Shown here: positions 1 through 8,786 of the stretch, in pieces | How the letters are laid out: each line of letters opens with the position of its first letter | How positions within the stretch are numbered: the first letter of the stretch is position 1 | Assembly (NCBI RefSeq): GCF_017303315.1 | Contig: NZ_JAFKOI010000010.1 | Location: 55,531 to 119,530 of the forward strand | Direction: 5' to 3' | DNA: 64,000 bases | Source of the DNA: Bacillus sp. NTK071 | GTDB taxonomy: Bacteria > Bacillota > Bacilli > Bacillales > Guptibacillaceae | Made by a program: the position numbers and the translations under genes | Notes under the pieces: model-generated | The model's input: only the letters and a program-made list of their open reading frames with translations | What the model was told of the DNA's origin: nothing | Database searches by the model: none

Positions 1-324
1 CTCCATGTAAACTGTTCCTTTTTCTTTTAGACGAGAGTATAGCTTTTGAATTTCATCTTCACTATCAAGTTCAAGAGCTAGTGAGATGTTGTTGCCGACA
101 GTGACTTTCTGATTCAAGAACACGTCTGAGACCATGAAAAAGAGGTCGTCCTTTTTGAAGCGAGCATGCATGATGTGATCATCTAGTTCTGGAGGGGATT
201 CGAAATCTGCCTCGCCGAAAGTTTGGATGTCAGTAATCTCACCTTCAAATACGTCTTTGTAATAAGTAAGAGCTTCTCGAGCTGTTCCTTCAAATGTGAA
301 ATAAGGAATAGGATGGTGCTTCAT
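1..324 (-). CDS. VOC (glyoxalase/PhnB-like) family protein, partial at window edge
   Basis: Reading on the minus strand from ATG at 324, about 108 codons stay open to the window edge, so the C-terminus is missing. The product begins MKHHPIPYFTFEGTAREAL and continues with a beta-alpha-beta pattern and the phrase HARFKKDDLFFMVSD, typical of PhnB-like members of the vicinal oxygen chelate superfamily (metal-dependent or non-enzymatic small-molecule binding proteins). A purine-rich AGAGAGTGA precedes the start. Substrate cannot be inferred. It is divergent from the catalase gene. Confidence 0.8.
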   Translation of the reverse strand, partial: MKHHPIPYFTFEGTAREALTYYKDVFEGEITDIQTFGEADFESPPELDDHIMHARFKKDDLFFMVSDVFLNQKVTVGNNISLALELDSEDEIQKLYSRLKEKGTVYME

Positions 325-447
325 GTACTTCACTCTCTTTCGTCATTAAGTAGGATGCTTTCTTTCCTCATTATAATCTAAATCAATTCAAAAAACAGGA
401 ACCTTTATTCCTGAAATTGCTAGTTAAAAATTTTTAAACAAATTCAA

Positions 448-473
448 GTTTACCATTGGTAGCTTTTGGGAAC
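448..473 (+). promoter_or_regulatory. Candidate sigma-B promoter for the catalase gene
   Basis: GTTTAC and GGGAAC are separated by 14 bases, close to the general-stress sigma-B consensus GTTTAA-N12-15-GGGWAW. They lie about 80 bases upstream of the catalase start. Sigma-B control of catalases is known in Bacillus; here it is an inference from the motif alone. Confidence 0.4.
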
Positions 474-554
474 ATGTCTTAAGTGACTGAGGATTTCATT
501 TCTTGCTTACATAGTTGCCTGCAGGAAATATCTATATTAAAAGGAGTGTTTTGC

Positions 555-2036
555 ATGGACGATCAAAACAAAAAGAAGTTCACGACTAATCAAGGTGTAC
601 CGATCTCAGACAATCAGAACTCGAAAACGGCCGGGCAGAATGGTCCAACGCTTGTAGAAGATTATCAATTACTTGAAAAAATTGCCCACTTTGATAGAGA
701 ACGTATACCTGAACGTGTCGTTCATGCACGTGGAGCAGGCGCTCACGGTGTTTTTGTAACGAAAAATAGCATGAAAAAATATACGAAAGCTGCATTTCTT
801 CAAGAAGAAGGAAAGGAAACGGAGCTATTCGCTCGTTTCTCAACAGTTATTCACGGGAAGCACTCTCCTGAAACAGCTCGTGATCCACGTGGCTTTTCTG
901 TTAAATTCTATACAGAAGAAGGTAACTATGATTTCGTAGGAAACACATTGCCGATCTTCTTTATTCGCGATGCAATTAAATTCCCTGATGTAATTCACTC
1001 ATTGAAACCAGACCCGATAACAAATATTCAAGATCCAGCAAGGTACTGGGATTTCTTTTCACTTTCCCCAGAGACAACAAACATGGCGATGCATCTGTTC
1101 ACAGATGAAGGAATTCCAGCAACATTCCGTAATATGCGGGGATCTAGTGTCCATGCGTTTAAGTGGTTTAACGAAGATGGCGAGACATTCTATGTGAAGC
1201 TTCGCTGGCAGCCAAAAGAAGGCATTAAGAACCTTACGATTGAAGAAGCAGCTAAGGTTCAAGGGATGGACTTTAACCATGCTACAGGTGATCTTTATAA
1301 TGCAATCGAAAAAGGAGATTTCCCTGAGTGGGATCTATACGTACAAGTTCTTCGTCCAGAAGAACTCAATAACTTCGACTATAACCCACTTGATGCTACG
1401 AAAGACTGGCCTGAAGAGGACATTCCGTGGGAGTTTGTGGGGACGATGACTCTTAACCGAAATGTAGATAACTTCTTTGCTGAAACAGAGCAGGTTAGTT
1501 TTAATCCTGGTGTACTTGTACCGGGTATGCTCCCTTCAGAAGACAAGTTGCTACAGGGTCGTCTGTTCTCTTATTCAGATACACAGCGTCATCGTGTAGG
1601 TCCAAATTACCTTCAGTTGGATATTAACAAACCGAAGACTGAAGTGAATAACTACCAGCAAGAAGGTAGCATGAATAATGATAAGCATAAAGGCCATGTG
1701 AATTATGAGCCAAACAGTGCGGCTGGTGTTCCTACTGAAGTTCCAGGATATGAAGATGCAATGCAGCCGGTTAGCGGTCAAGCTGGACGTCAGGTAATCG
1801 ATAAAGTAAACCACTTCGGTCAGGCGGGACGTATTTATCGAAGCTGGGATCAGCACACGAAAGATACATTAGTTAAAAACTTGATGAACGATTTCGATGG
1901 TATTGAGGATAGAGCAATTGTTGGACGAGCGATTGCTAACTTCTATCAAGCGGATGAAGAGCTAGGAAATACGCTTGGTGAGAAAGCAAATGTGAACTTT
2001 AAGCAATTTATTAACTCAGAACAATATCAATCATAG
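555..2036 (+). CDS. katA: Monofunctional heme catalase
   Basis: Catalase disproportionates hydrogen peroxide to water and oxygen in the cytoplasm. The ATG at 555 is chosen because AAAGGAG sits just upstream; an upstream in-frame GTG at 483 has no ribosome site. The 493-residue product matches small-subunit (clade 3) catalases. Visible residues are the distal catalytic His57 in RVVHARGAGAHGVF, Asn130 in DFVGNTLPIFFIRD, and the proximal heme ligand Tyr340 in RLFSYSDTQRHR. It is monocistronic, with a strong terminator directly after it and a possible sigma-B promoter before it. Family assignment is very secure; the symbol is by analogy with Bacillus vegetative catalase. Confidence 0.96.
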   Translation: MDDQNKKKFTTNQGVPISDNQNSKTAGQNGPTLVEDYQLLEKIAHFDRERIPERVVHARGAGAHGVFVTKNSMKKYTKAAFLQEEGKETELFARFSTVIHGKHSPETARDPRGFSVKFYTEEGNYDFVGNTLPIFFIRDAIKFPDVIHSLKPDPITNIQDPARYWDFFSLSPETTNMAMHLFTDEGIPATFRNMRGSSVHAFKWFNEDGETFYVKLRWQPKEGIKNLTIEEAAKVQGMDFNHATGDLYNAIEKGDFPEWDLYVQVLRPEELNNFDYNPLDATKDWPEEDIPWEFVGTMTLNRNVDNFFAETEQVSFNPGVLVPGMLPSEDKLLQGRLFSYSDTQRHRVGPNYLQLDINKPKTEVNNYQQEGSMNNDKHKGHVNYEPNSAAGVPTEVPGYEDAMQPVSGQAGRQVIDKVNHFGQAGRIYRSWDQHTKDTLVKNLMNDFDGIEDRAIVGRAIANFYQADEELGNTLGEKANVNFKQFINSEQYQS

Positions 2037-2046
2037 ATACTATGTG

Positions 2047-2080
2047 AGAGCTTCCAGGTCAAGCACCTGGAAGCTCTTTA
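2047..2080 (+). terminator. Rho-independent terminator after catalase
   Basis: A 13-bp perfect stem (AGAGCTTCCAGGT and its complement) with a 5-base loop is followed by TTTA. Confidence 0.85.
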
Positions 2081-2140
2081 CGTTATGAAAAAGGGAAGGT
2101 TGTAAGGAATAGCGAATAAATAGTGAAAAGGAGTGACGAT

Positions 2141-2554
2141 ATGTTTGAGAAAGTCATTGAGCCACGTGTTTCTGAAACAGATGGTGCCGGCCACATTAAT
2201 AATACCGTCATACCCGTGTGGTTTGAATCAGGTCGGGATGATATTTTTCGTATGTTCAATCCGGATCTAGCATTCCATGATTGGCATTGTGTTCTATTAA
2301 AAATGGATGTCGAGTATCTTGCACAACTCTATTATGGGAAAGTGGTTACGGTTCGAACGTGGATCAGTCGGATTGGAAACAAAAGTTTTGAAGTGTATGA
2401 GGAAATTCACCAAGATGATACAGTATGTGTAAAAGGGCGAGCTACATATGTGAATTATCATTTCGATGTTCAAAAAAGCGAACCAATCCCATCACGTATT
2501 CGTGAACAGCTCGAAATGCATCTCTATAACAATAAAGAAACCACTAGAGAATAA
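2141..2554 (+). CDS. Acyl-CoA thioesterase, 4HBT hotdog fold
   Basis: A 137-residue single-domain hotdog protein. The N-terminal SETDGAGHINNTVIPVWFE segment is the 4-hydroxybenzoyl-CoA thioesterase signature, with Asp/His/Asn around the catalytic site and a following helix. Start ATG at 2141 is preceded by AAAAGGAG at good spacing; an in-frame GTG at 2123 lacks a ribosome site. Such proteins hydrolyse acyl-CoA thioesters in the cytoplasm; acyl-chain preference cannot be read from sequence. The gene stands alone between two terminators. Confidence 0.88.
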   Translation: MFEKVIEPRVSETDGAGHINNTVIPVWFESGRDDIFRMFNPDLAFHDWHCVLLKMDVEYLAQLYYGKVVTVRTWISRIGNKSFEVYEEIHQDDTVCVKGRATYVNYHFDVQKSEPIPSRIREQLEMHLYNNKETTRE

Positions 2555-2569
2555 TTCTCTAGTGGTTTT
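2538..2569 (+). terminator. Bidirectional terminator between convergent genes
   Basis: A near-perfect inverted repeat (AACCACTAGAGAAT and its complement) spans the thioesterase stop codon and ends in TTTT. It lies directly before the stop of the convergent lipoprotein gene, so it may serve both. Confidence 0.8.
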
Positions 2570-2575
2570 CATCAA

Positions 2576-3304
2576 TTATACGTTAACTTTTACATCTGCA
2601 TCTTTTTTAAGCTTCTCTACTAGTTCTTGCATTTTCTTACCTTGTTTCTCTTTTTCTAAGCCTTCTTTAATCTGAGGCTTTACGTCTTCGTAAGCCGGCA
2701 TTTCTTCAGAGCCACCTTGCTCTTTTGCTTTCTCATAAGACTTTTTCATTTCTTCTTCCGTTACTTCATCAACTTTAATTTCTTTATCAACGTATGTTGT
2801 ATAGAGAACGTTATTCGCAAGTTGCTTTCTAAGTTCCTTAACACTCATATCATTTTTCTTCAAAGCCTCTTTGAATTGATCCTCATCCTCGAAGCTTTCT
2901 TTTACACCTTTAAGCTCTTTGTCGACTTGTTCTTCAGAAGCTTCGTAGCCTTTATCCTTTGCATCTTGAAGGATTAGCTCCTGGCCAACAAGGCTTTCAG
3001 CGATTTGCTTTTTCATTTGTTCAAGCTGTTCTTTAGGTAATTCTTGTCCCATTTGAACGTATTGCATTTGATTCTGTTCATAGACTGGGTTGAAATCTTC
3101 ACCTGTAATTTCTTCTCCATTGACGGTAGCTACAACTTTATCTGCATCTACTTTATCAACTTCCGGCTGTTTCTGTTCACCGGCTTTTTCTTCTGTTTTT
3201 GTATCTTCTTGTTTCTTGTCATTACTGCTGTTTTCATTACCTCCACAGGCTGCTAGTGCTACTAACAATAATCCTGTGATAAGTAGATAAGTTAATTTAC
3301 GCAA
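2576..3304 (-). CDS. SurA N-terminal-domain lipoprotein (PrsA-like foldase)
   Basis: A 242-residue predicted lipoprotein. The chosen TTG start at 3304 follows AAAGGAG; longer readings have no ribosome site. The signal peptide ends in a lipobox ALAAC with Cys20. A low-complexity acidic/lysine linker (about 22-55) leads into a helical SurA N-terminal-like chaperone domain starting VATVNGEEITGEDFNPVYEQ, with many charged coiled helices to the C-terminus. The parvulin rotamase (PpiC) domain present in Bacillus PrsA is absent, so it probably acts as a membrane-anchored extracytoplasmic chaperone without isomerase activity. A second SurA-like gene occurs at 62278-62916. Confidence 0.85.
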   Translation of the reverse strand: MRKLTYLLITGLLLVALAACGGNENSSNDKKQEDTKTEEKAGEQKQPEVDKVDADKVVATVNGEEITGEDFNPVYEQNQMQYVQMGQELPKEQLEQMKKQIAESLVGQELILQDAKDKGYEASEEQVDKELKGVKESFEDEDQFKEALKKNDMSVKELRKQLANNVLYTTYVDKEIKVDEVTEEEMKKSYEKAKEQGGSEEMPAYEDVKPQIKEGLEKEKQGKKMQELVEKLKKDADVKVNV

Positions 3305-3490
3305 TTCACATGCTCCTTTCGAAATGCTGTGTCTATTGTTCCACAAATTAGCAGAGTTGAAAACCCCTATAGATAAGTATGGGAGAAAAACCACATTCTT
3401 ATTACAATCTTACAAGATCAAGACAAGTGCACTGCCTCCTTCTATCACTTGTGCATAGTTTAATAAGAAAGATATACAGGAGGTGACTGT

Positions 3491-4936
3491 GTGATTAATG
3501 GTAAGGAATATATTGATAGAATAAATGCTCTACAAAATGAAATTTGGATCAAGGGAGAGAAATGTTCAGGGAAGTTGTCGGAACTCGCTCCTTTTAAAGG
3601 AATATTGAAGAGTAAGGCTGAGCTATATGACTATCAGTGCCAACAAGAAAACCGCAAACTCTTTCGTTATCCTCAACCGGATGGCAAAGGTGCATACGGC
3701 TTTTCATTTCATCAGCCTCTTTCTTTAGAAGACTTAACAAATAGACGGAAAGCTACACAGGAGTGGGCGCGTAAGAGTGCAGGACTCATGGGGCGTTCGC
3801 CAGATTACATGAATACATTACTTATGGCACTCGGTGCAGCAGCACCTCACTTTTCCAAAGATAGAAAAGAATTTGGAGATAATATTAAACGATTGTATGA
3901 ACGTGCAAGGGAGGAAGATTTATCGATTACTCATACATTTATTAACCCTCAAGTTAATCGATCGATCGCACATTTCTTGGATGATTCAACTGTCACAGCT
4001 GCAAAAGTAGTAGAGGAGAAAAAGGAAGGCATTGTCATTCAAGGTGCCAGACTACTTGCCACACAGGGAGGATTAACTGACGAATTGCTCGTTCTTCCTG
4101 CTGGAGGAAATAGTCTTGATGATTCGTATGTATTTGGATTCATGATTCCTGCGAATACAAAAGGGTTAAAGTTTCTTTGTAGAGAATCTTTTTGCTACAG
4201 TGATTGCGCTTTTGATCATCCGCTTGCATCACAATTTGAAGAAATTGATTCGATTGTTGTTTTTGAAAAAGTTCTTGTGCCGTGGGAATGTGTTTTCGTT
4301 TACAAAAACCTCGATACGATGGCAAATGTAGAAGAGGAAACAGGTATGTACGCCTTTTTACAATTCCAGTCCGTTTGTAGGCAAGTCGTGAAACTTGAAT
4401 ACATTCTAGGTCTTTGTGAAATGATCGGAGATGCGATTCAAATTCAAGAGTATGAACACGTAAAACAGAAAATGAGCGAAATCATTAACGCTCTTGAAAT
4501 TATGAAAGCTCTTCTTTTATCCGCAGAAGTGAATAGTCAACCGAATCGCTATGGTACATGGATTCCAGCTAGTATGCCGCTGAAAGCAGCTATTCAATAT
4601 TTTCCTGGCGTCTATCCAAGACTAATTGAAATTATTGAAATGTTGGGTGCTAGTGGACTCATTTCGATTCCAACAGAAAAGGATTTTCAGTCAGAGATAA
4701 AAGGAGACCTTGAGCGCTATCTTCAAGGATCAAATATTGAAGCAAAAGAACGCGTAAGGCTTTTCCGAATGGCCTGGGATTTGAGTATGAGTGCATTTGG
4801 ATCAAGGCAAACACAGTTTGAGAGGTTTTTCTTTGGTGATCCTATTCGCCTGGCAGCTGTTCATTACAATAGCTATCCAATTCAGCCTTTCGTGGATCAG
4901 GTTCAGGATTTTCTTAACAAAATAGAGAAGAAGTAA
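3491..4936 (+). CDS. 4-hydroxyphenylacetate 3-monooxygenase oxygenase-type (HpaB family)
   Basis: A 481-residue flavin-dependent monooxygenase of the HpaB/HpaH acyl-CoA-dehydrogenase-like fold. Such enzymes use FADH2 supplied by a separate reductase to ortho-hydroxylate phenolic substrates such as 4-hydroxyphenylacetate. The segment THTFINPQVNRS and the later PWECVFVY region match the family; length equals Bacillus homologues of about 480 residues. Start is GTG at 3491 behind AGGAGGTGACT. No HpaC-type reductase lies next to it; the AtoE transporter follows. True substrate is uncertain. Confidence 0.88.
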   Translation: MINGKEYIDRINALQNEIWIKGEKCSGKLSELAPFKGILKSKAELYDYQCQQENRKLFRYPQPDGKGAYGFSFHQPLSLEDLTNRRKATQEWARKSAGLMGRSPDYMNTLLMALGAAAPHFSKDRKEFGDNIKRLYERAREEDLSITHTFINPQVNRSIAHFLDDSTVTAAKVVEEKKEGIVIQGARLLATQGGLTDELLVLPAGGNSLDDSYVFGFMIPANTKGLKFLCRESFCYSDCAFDHPLASQFEEIDSIVVFEKVLVPWECVFVYKNLDTMANVEEETGMYAFLQFQSVCRQVVKLEYILGLCEMIGDAIQIQEYEHVKQKMSEIINALEIMKALLLSAEVNSQPNRYGTWIPASMPLKAAIQYFPGVYPRLIEIIEMLGASGLISIPTEKDFQSEIKGDLERYLQGSNIEAKERVRLFRMAWDLSMSAFGSRQTQFERFFFGDPIRLAAVHYNSYPIQPFVDQVQDFLNKIEKK

Positions 4937-4958
4937 AGTCGCAGTGATGCGGCTTTTC
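4935..4958 (+). terminator. Weak hairpin after the HpaB-type gene
   Basis: AGTCGC and GCGGCT pair (one G-U) around a 6-base loop, followed by TTTTC. Short stem, so only possible. Confidence 0.4.
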
Positions 4959-4966
4959 ACCTATTT

Positions 4967-4982
4967 ATGAAAGCGTTTTCTA
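4967..4982 (+). promoter_or_regulatory. CcpA cre box upstream of atoE
   Basis: ATGAAAGCGTTTTCTA fits the Bacillus cre consensus WTGNAANCGNWNNCWW at every defined position. It lies 73 bases upstream of the short-chain fatty acid transporter start, which suggests carbon catabolite control. Confidence 0.75.
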
Positions 4983-5054
4983 ATATATGGAGGATTCATG
5001 TCTAAATTCCACGAATGAATTGAGATGGGATTATTGATTAAAGGAGTTGTCGTT

Positions 5055-6380
5055 ATGTTAAAAGCCTCAATATCGTTGTCGAATCGGATCATGCAACGTT
5101 ATTTACCAGATCCATTTTTATTTGTTGTGATCTTAACGTTGGTAGTATTTGGTCTTGGATTAATCTTTACAGGAAGTACTCCTGTGCAAATGGTTCAATT
5201 CTTTGGAGAAGGATTCTGGAGTCTCCTTGCTTTTTCAATGCAAATGGTGCTTGTTCTTATGACAGGTTATGTGCTTGCAAGCAGTCCTCTTTTTAAAAAG
5301 GGACTTAGTTATTTAGCTGATCGAGCAAAAACACCTGGACAAGCTATCGTTTACGTTACGCTTGTTTCGCTCGTAGCAAGCTGGATTAATTGGGGATTTG
5401 GGCTTGTTATCGGCGCATTATATGCGAAAGAACTTGCAAGAAAAATAGTGAAAGTGGATTATCGTTTACTCATTGCAAGCGCCTATAGCGGTTTTCTCGT
5501 ATGGCATGGCGGTCTAGCTGGATCGATTCCACTTACAGTTGCTACGCCTGGGCATTTTACAGAGGATTTGATTGGAGTCATATCAACGAGTCAAACAATC
5601 TTTTCCCCCTTTAATTTAATCATTGTTGCTTCTTTATTTGTCGTTCTGCCAGTTGTGAATTATATAATGTCACCTTCTGAAGATGAAAGAGTCCACGTTG
5701 ATCCTTCTTTATTACGAGAGGGAAATCTTCAAGCTGCAACGTTAGAGACGGAATGGACACCAGCTGAGCGTTTGGAGAACAGCAAGACGGTTTCAATTAT
5801 TATTTCCCTAGTAGGACTCTCATACATTGTTTATTATTTCGTAAATGCTGGTTTCGAACTTAATTTAAATATCGTAAATTTTGGTTTTCTTTTTCTAGGC
5901 ATTCTATTTCACGGGACACCGCGCAACTTTCTTGAATCAGTTAGTAATGCCGTAAAAGGAGCGAGCGGGATTATCATACAGTTCCCATTCTATGCGGGGA
6001 TTATGGGGATGATGGTGGCGTCTGGACTTGCTGCAGAGCTTTCACAAGGTTTTGTGTCCATATCGAATGGATTCACATTCCCATTCTTTGCGTTTCTAAG
6101 TGCAGGAATCGTGAATTTCTTTGTTCCGTCTGGAGGGGGGCAATGGGCGGTTCAGGCACCAATTATGCTTGACGCTGCAAAAGAACTTGGCGTTTCCATT
6201 CCGAAAACAGCGATGGCCGTTGCATGGGGAGATGCATGGACAAACATGATTCAACCGTTTTGGGCATTGCCTGCACTTGCTATAGCTGGATTAAAAGCAA
6301 AAGACATTATGGGCTATTGTTTCATTGTATTACTAGTAAGTGGTGCGGTTATATCAGTAGGACTCGTTTTTATTAATTAG
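5055..6380 (+). CDS. atoE: Short-chain fatty acid transporter, AtoE family
   Basis: A 441-residue polytopic membrane protein with about ten to twelve hydrophobic segments. Segments such as RYLPDPFLFVVILTL, the LVASWINWGFGLVIGALYAKE motif and FFVPSGGGQWAVQAP are characteristic of the AtoE short-chain fatty acid transporter family, which takes up butyrate-like acids. ATG at 5055 follows AAAGGAG; the in-frame ATG at 5025 has no ribosome site. A cre box upstream fits a catabolic role. It is followed by its own terminator. Confidence 0.92.
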   Translation: MLKASISLSNRIMQRYLPDPFLFVVILTLVVFGLGLIFTGSTPVQMVQFFGEGFWSLLAFSMQMVLVLMTGYVLASSPLFKKGLSYLADRAKTPGQAIVYVTLVSLVASWINWGFGLVIGALYAKELARKIVKVDYRLLIASAYSGFLVWHGGLAGSIPLTVATPGHFTEDLIGVISTSQTIFSPFNLIIVASLFVVLPVVNYIMSPSEDERVHVDPSLLREGNLQAATLETEWTPAERLENSKTVSIIISLVGLSYIVYYFVNAGFELNLNIVNFGFLFLGILFHGTPRNFLESVSNAVKGASGIIIQFPFYAGIMGMMVASGLAAELSQGFVSISNGFTFPFFAFLSAGIVNFFVPSGGGQWAVQAPIMLDAAKELGVSIPKTAMAVAWGDAWTNMIQPFWALPALAIAGLKAKDIMGYCFIVLLVSGAVISVGLVFIN

Positions 6381-6411
6381 GGAAAAGCAGTAACATGCTT
6401 TTCCCTTTTTT
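6380..6411 (+). terminator. Terminator after atoE
   Basis: A 10-bp perfect stem (GGGAAAAGCA and complement), 6-base loop, then a T6 tract. Confidence 0.9.
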
Positions 6412-6420
6412 CATTCTGAA

Positions 6421-6621
6421 TTACCGATCGGCTTCATTTATTCTTTGGTTTCTAACCACTCCGTACGTTAGAAACAAGATAAAGAAAATACCTAGTACGA
6501 TAAATGTCATGCTATATACGACTTTACTTTCACTGTACATATCATGAGCTAGTATCCCCATCGCAATTCCGTTAATGAATAAACTTAATAGAATGAGAGG
6601 ATGAATTTTCTTTCTATCCAT
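6421..6621 (-). CDS. Small two-helix membrane protein, unknown function
   Basis: A 66-residue protein with two hydrophobic helices (about residues 8-26 and 36-55), a basic N-terminus MDRKKIHP and a basic C-terminal tail. The ATG at 6621 follows GAGGAGGGG at good spacing, which supports real translation. I do not recognise the family. It is convergent with atoE and divergent from the alarmone synthetase gene. Confidence 0.65.
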   Translation of the reverse strand: MDRKKIHPLILLSLFINGIAMGILAHDMYSESKVVYSMTFIVLGIFFILFLTYGVVRNQRINEADR

Positions 6622-6812
6622 TATTCCCCTCCTCTTATTTCTAATTCTATCATAGGTATGCTGCTGTTATTAGACTTTAAATGAAAGAGGCATTGTTGAA
6701 AGTATCTGTAAAATCACATCACGAAACGAATTTTGTTAATAGTTTGTCAAATATCGTTTATAGTTCCTTCTTGCAGCTATGGTACGGTATCTTTTGAAAG
6801 GATGATTTAGCA

Positions 6813-7481
6813 ATGAGCAAGAATTTCCAAGAACGAATAGAAGAGTGGAAGAATTTTTTATTTATATACAAATTTGCTTTAGATGAGATCAATACAAAGT
6901 TGACGATATTAAATGATGAATTTCAATTTGTGCACCAACATAATCCCATTGAACATGTGAAATCACGTATTAAATCACCAGAAAGTATCATGACGAAACT
7001 TCAAAGAAAAAACCTCGAAGTAACGACAGAAAATGTAGAAAATCACATTAATGATATTGCAGGAGTTAGGGTTACTTGTTCATTTACGACAGACATCTAT
7101 CGAATTTATGACATGATTGAGAGTCAGGATGATATTCAAGTCATAAACGTGAAAGATTATGTGAAAAATCCTAAACCAAATGGATACAAAAGTCTGCACT
7201 TGATTGTTGAGATACCTGTGTACCTATCGAAAGGACCTGAGTATGTAAAAGTTGAAATTCAGATCCGTACAATCGCAATGGATTTCTGGGCGAGTCTTGA
7301 ACATAAAATCTATTATAAATTCGAGGGTGAAATACCAGGGGATCTTAGTCATGAATTAAAAGAAGCGGCTGATATTGTCCATTATTTGGATTCAAAAATG
7401 ATTCGAATTATGAAAGAAGTTACAGAGTTCAAAGAACATGAAGAAGCTGCTAAATTAGTCAAAACAGGGGTGGAGAAATGA
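6813..7481 (+). CDS. relP: Small alarmone synthetase (RelP/YwaC type)
   Basis: A 222-residue single-domain (p)ppGpp synthetase. The RelA/SpoT synthetase core is present: HNPIEHVKSRIKSPESIMTK, DIAGVRVTC, PKPNGYKSLHLIVE and EIQIRTIAMDFWASLEHKI. There is no hydrolase (HD) domain and no TGS/ACT regulatory region, so it is synthesis-only. Sequence details are closer to the RelP/YwaC subgroup than to RelQ/YjbM; in Bacillus the former is induced by cell-wall stress through extracytoplasmic sigma factors. Start ATG follows GAAAGGATG. Its stop overlaps the next gene by 4 bases (ATGA), implying translational coupling to an oxidoreductase. Confidence 0.92.
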   Translation: MSKNFQERIEEWKNFLFIYKFALDEINTKLTILNDEFQFVHQHNPIEHVKSRIKSPESIMTKLQRKNLEVTTENVENHINDIAGVRVTCSFTTDIYRIYDMIESQDDIQVINVKDYVKNPKPNGYKSLHLIVEIPVYLSKGPEYVKVEIQIRTIAMDFWASLEHKIYYKFEGEIPGDLSHELKEAADIVHYLDSKMIRIMKEVTEFKEHEEAAKLVKTGVEK

Positions 7482-8476
7482 AGACGATTCGCTGGGGCAT
7501 CATTGGTTGTGGCAATGTAACAGAGAAGAAAAGTGGACCTGGGTTACAGAAAGCAGAACATTCGGAGCTTGTAGCGGTTATGAGACGGAATAAGGAGCTA
7601 GCAGAAGATTATGCAAAACGGCACAATGTTCCTAAGTGGTATACAAGTGCTGAAGAACTAGTGAATGATGATGATGTGGATGCGGTTTATATTGCAACGC
7701 CTCCTTCAAGTCACAAAGAGTATGCAATACTCGCTGCAAGAGCTTCGAAACCAGTTTATGTTGAAAAGCCAATGGCATTAAATACCACAGAGTGTAATGA
7801 AATGATCGAAGCGTGTAACGCGAATGATGTTCCGTTATTTGTGGCTTTCTACCGGAGGGCAATGCCAGCGTTTCTGAAAGTGAAAGAAGTAGTAGAGAGC
7901 GGTGCAATTGGTCATGTTCGATTTGTAACAACTGTTCACCACAAAAAGGCGTCAGACCATGAAAAGAATGGGGACTTGCCATGGCGAGTGCAGCCTGAAA
8001 TTGCAGGTGGTGGGCATTTCTTTGATCTTGCGAGTCATACGCTCGACTACCTAGATTTTCTATTAGGACCAATTGTAAGTGTCAGTGGGTTTGCTAGTAA
8101 CCAAGGTGGTCTCTATAAGGCAGAGGATATCGTTTCTGGGTCATATGTCTTTCAATCAGGTGTCCATGGGACAGGCCAATGGTGCTTTAATTCTTATAAA
8201 AATGAAGACTGGAATGAGATTGTGGGGGACCAAGGATCATTGCTCTTCTCAACTTTACAGGAAAAGCCAATGATCCTGAAAAACGCTGAGGGAGAGCAGG
8301 AAATTAGCATGATCTACCCTGAGCATGTTCAGCAGCCGCTCATTCAAACCATTGTAAATGAGTTAAACGGTGAAGGAAAATCACCAAGTACCGGTCAATC
8401 AGCACTCAGAACCAGCAAAGTAATGGATCAGATGGTAGCTTCTTTCTATAATGATACTACTCTAAAAGATTGTTGA
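7478..8476 (+). CDS. Gfo/Idh/MocA family NAD(P)-dependent oxidoreductase
   Basis: A 332-residue two-domain dehydrogenase. The N-terminal Rossmann domain has GIIGCGNVTEKKSGPG, and VYVEKPMALNTTECNEMI holds the conserved EKP motif whose lysine is catalytic in the family. The C-terminal alpha/beta domain contains GGGHFFDLASHTLDYL with the family His. Substrates are usually sugars, inositols or related cyclic compounds; this one is not identified. The ATG overlaps the stop of the alarmone synthetase, so the two are probably one transcription unit. Confidence 0.9.
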   Translation: MKTIRWGIIGCGNVTEKKSGPGLQKAEHSELVAVMRRNKELAEDYAKRHNVPKWYTSAEELVNDDDVDAVYIATPPSSHKEYAILAARASKPVYVEKPMALNTTECNEMIEACNANDVPLFVAFYRRAMPAFLKVKEVVESGAIGHVRFVTTVHHKKASDHEKNGDLPWRVQPEIAGGGHFFDLASHTLDYLDFLLGPIVSVSGFASNQGGLYKAEDIVSGSYVFQSGVHGTGQWCFNSYKNEDWNEIVGDQGSLLFSTLQEKPMILKNAEGEQEISMIYPEHVQQPLIQTIVNELNGEGKSPSTGQSALRTSKVMDQMVASFYNDTTLKDC

Positions 8477-8534
8477 AGAGCGGGTAGGAGCGGAAGACAA
8501 CCGTCTATGAAAAGAGCCGTTCACCAAAAAAACC

Positions 8535-8765
8535 TTAACTTAAGATTGTTGTTTTGAAAAAGGTTTTGTTTAAAAAATACACTTAGCTAATTGGAGCGGA
8601 AGGATGCTCGAATCCTGCGGGACTAGCGGGACAGGTGAGACCCCACAGGCGGATGTTCTTACGCGCCGAAGAGGCTCAGCGCCCACCCCACGGAAAGTGA
8701 GCATCCTGGAGCGCAAGTCAACTAGTACCTTTATAGCAACAATGTTTACGAAAAAAGCCTTTTGA
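8535..8765 (+). repeat. Long palindromic interspersed repeat, copy A
   Basis: Begins near AAGATTGTTGTTTTG, continues CTTAGCTAATTGGAGCGGA, a core with GCGGGACTAGCGGGACAGG and CACAGGCG, the closing arm GAGCATCCTGGAGCG, and ends TTTATAGCAACAATG. The arms GGATGCTCG and the partner GAGCATCC pair across about 110 bases. ATTGTTG and CAACAAT form short terminal inverted repeats. It is a full-length copy adjacent to copy B in the same orientation. Similar elements are widespread in Bacillaceae; no protein is encoded. Confidence 0.85.
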
Positions 8766-8786
8766 AATGAAGTACAAAGAATTTGT

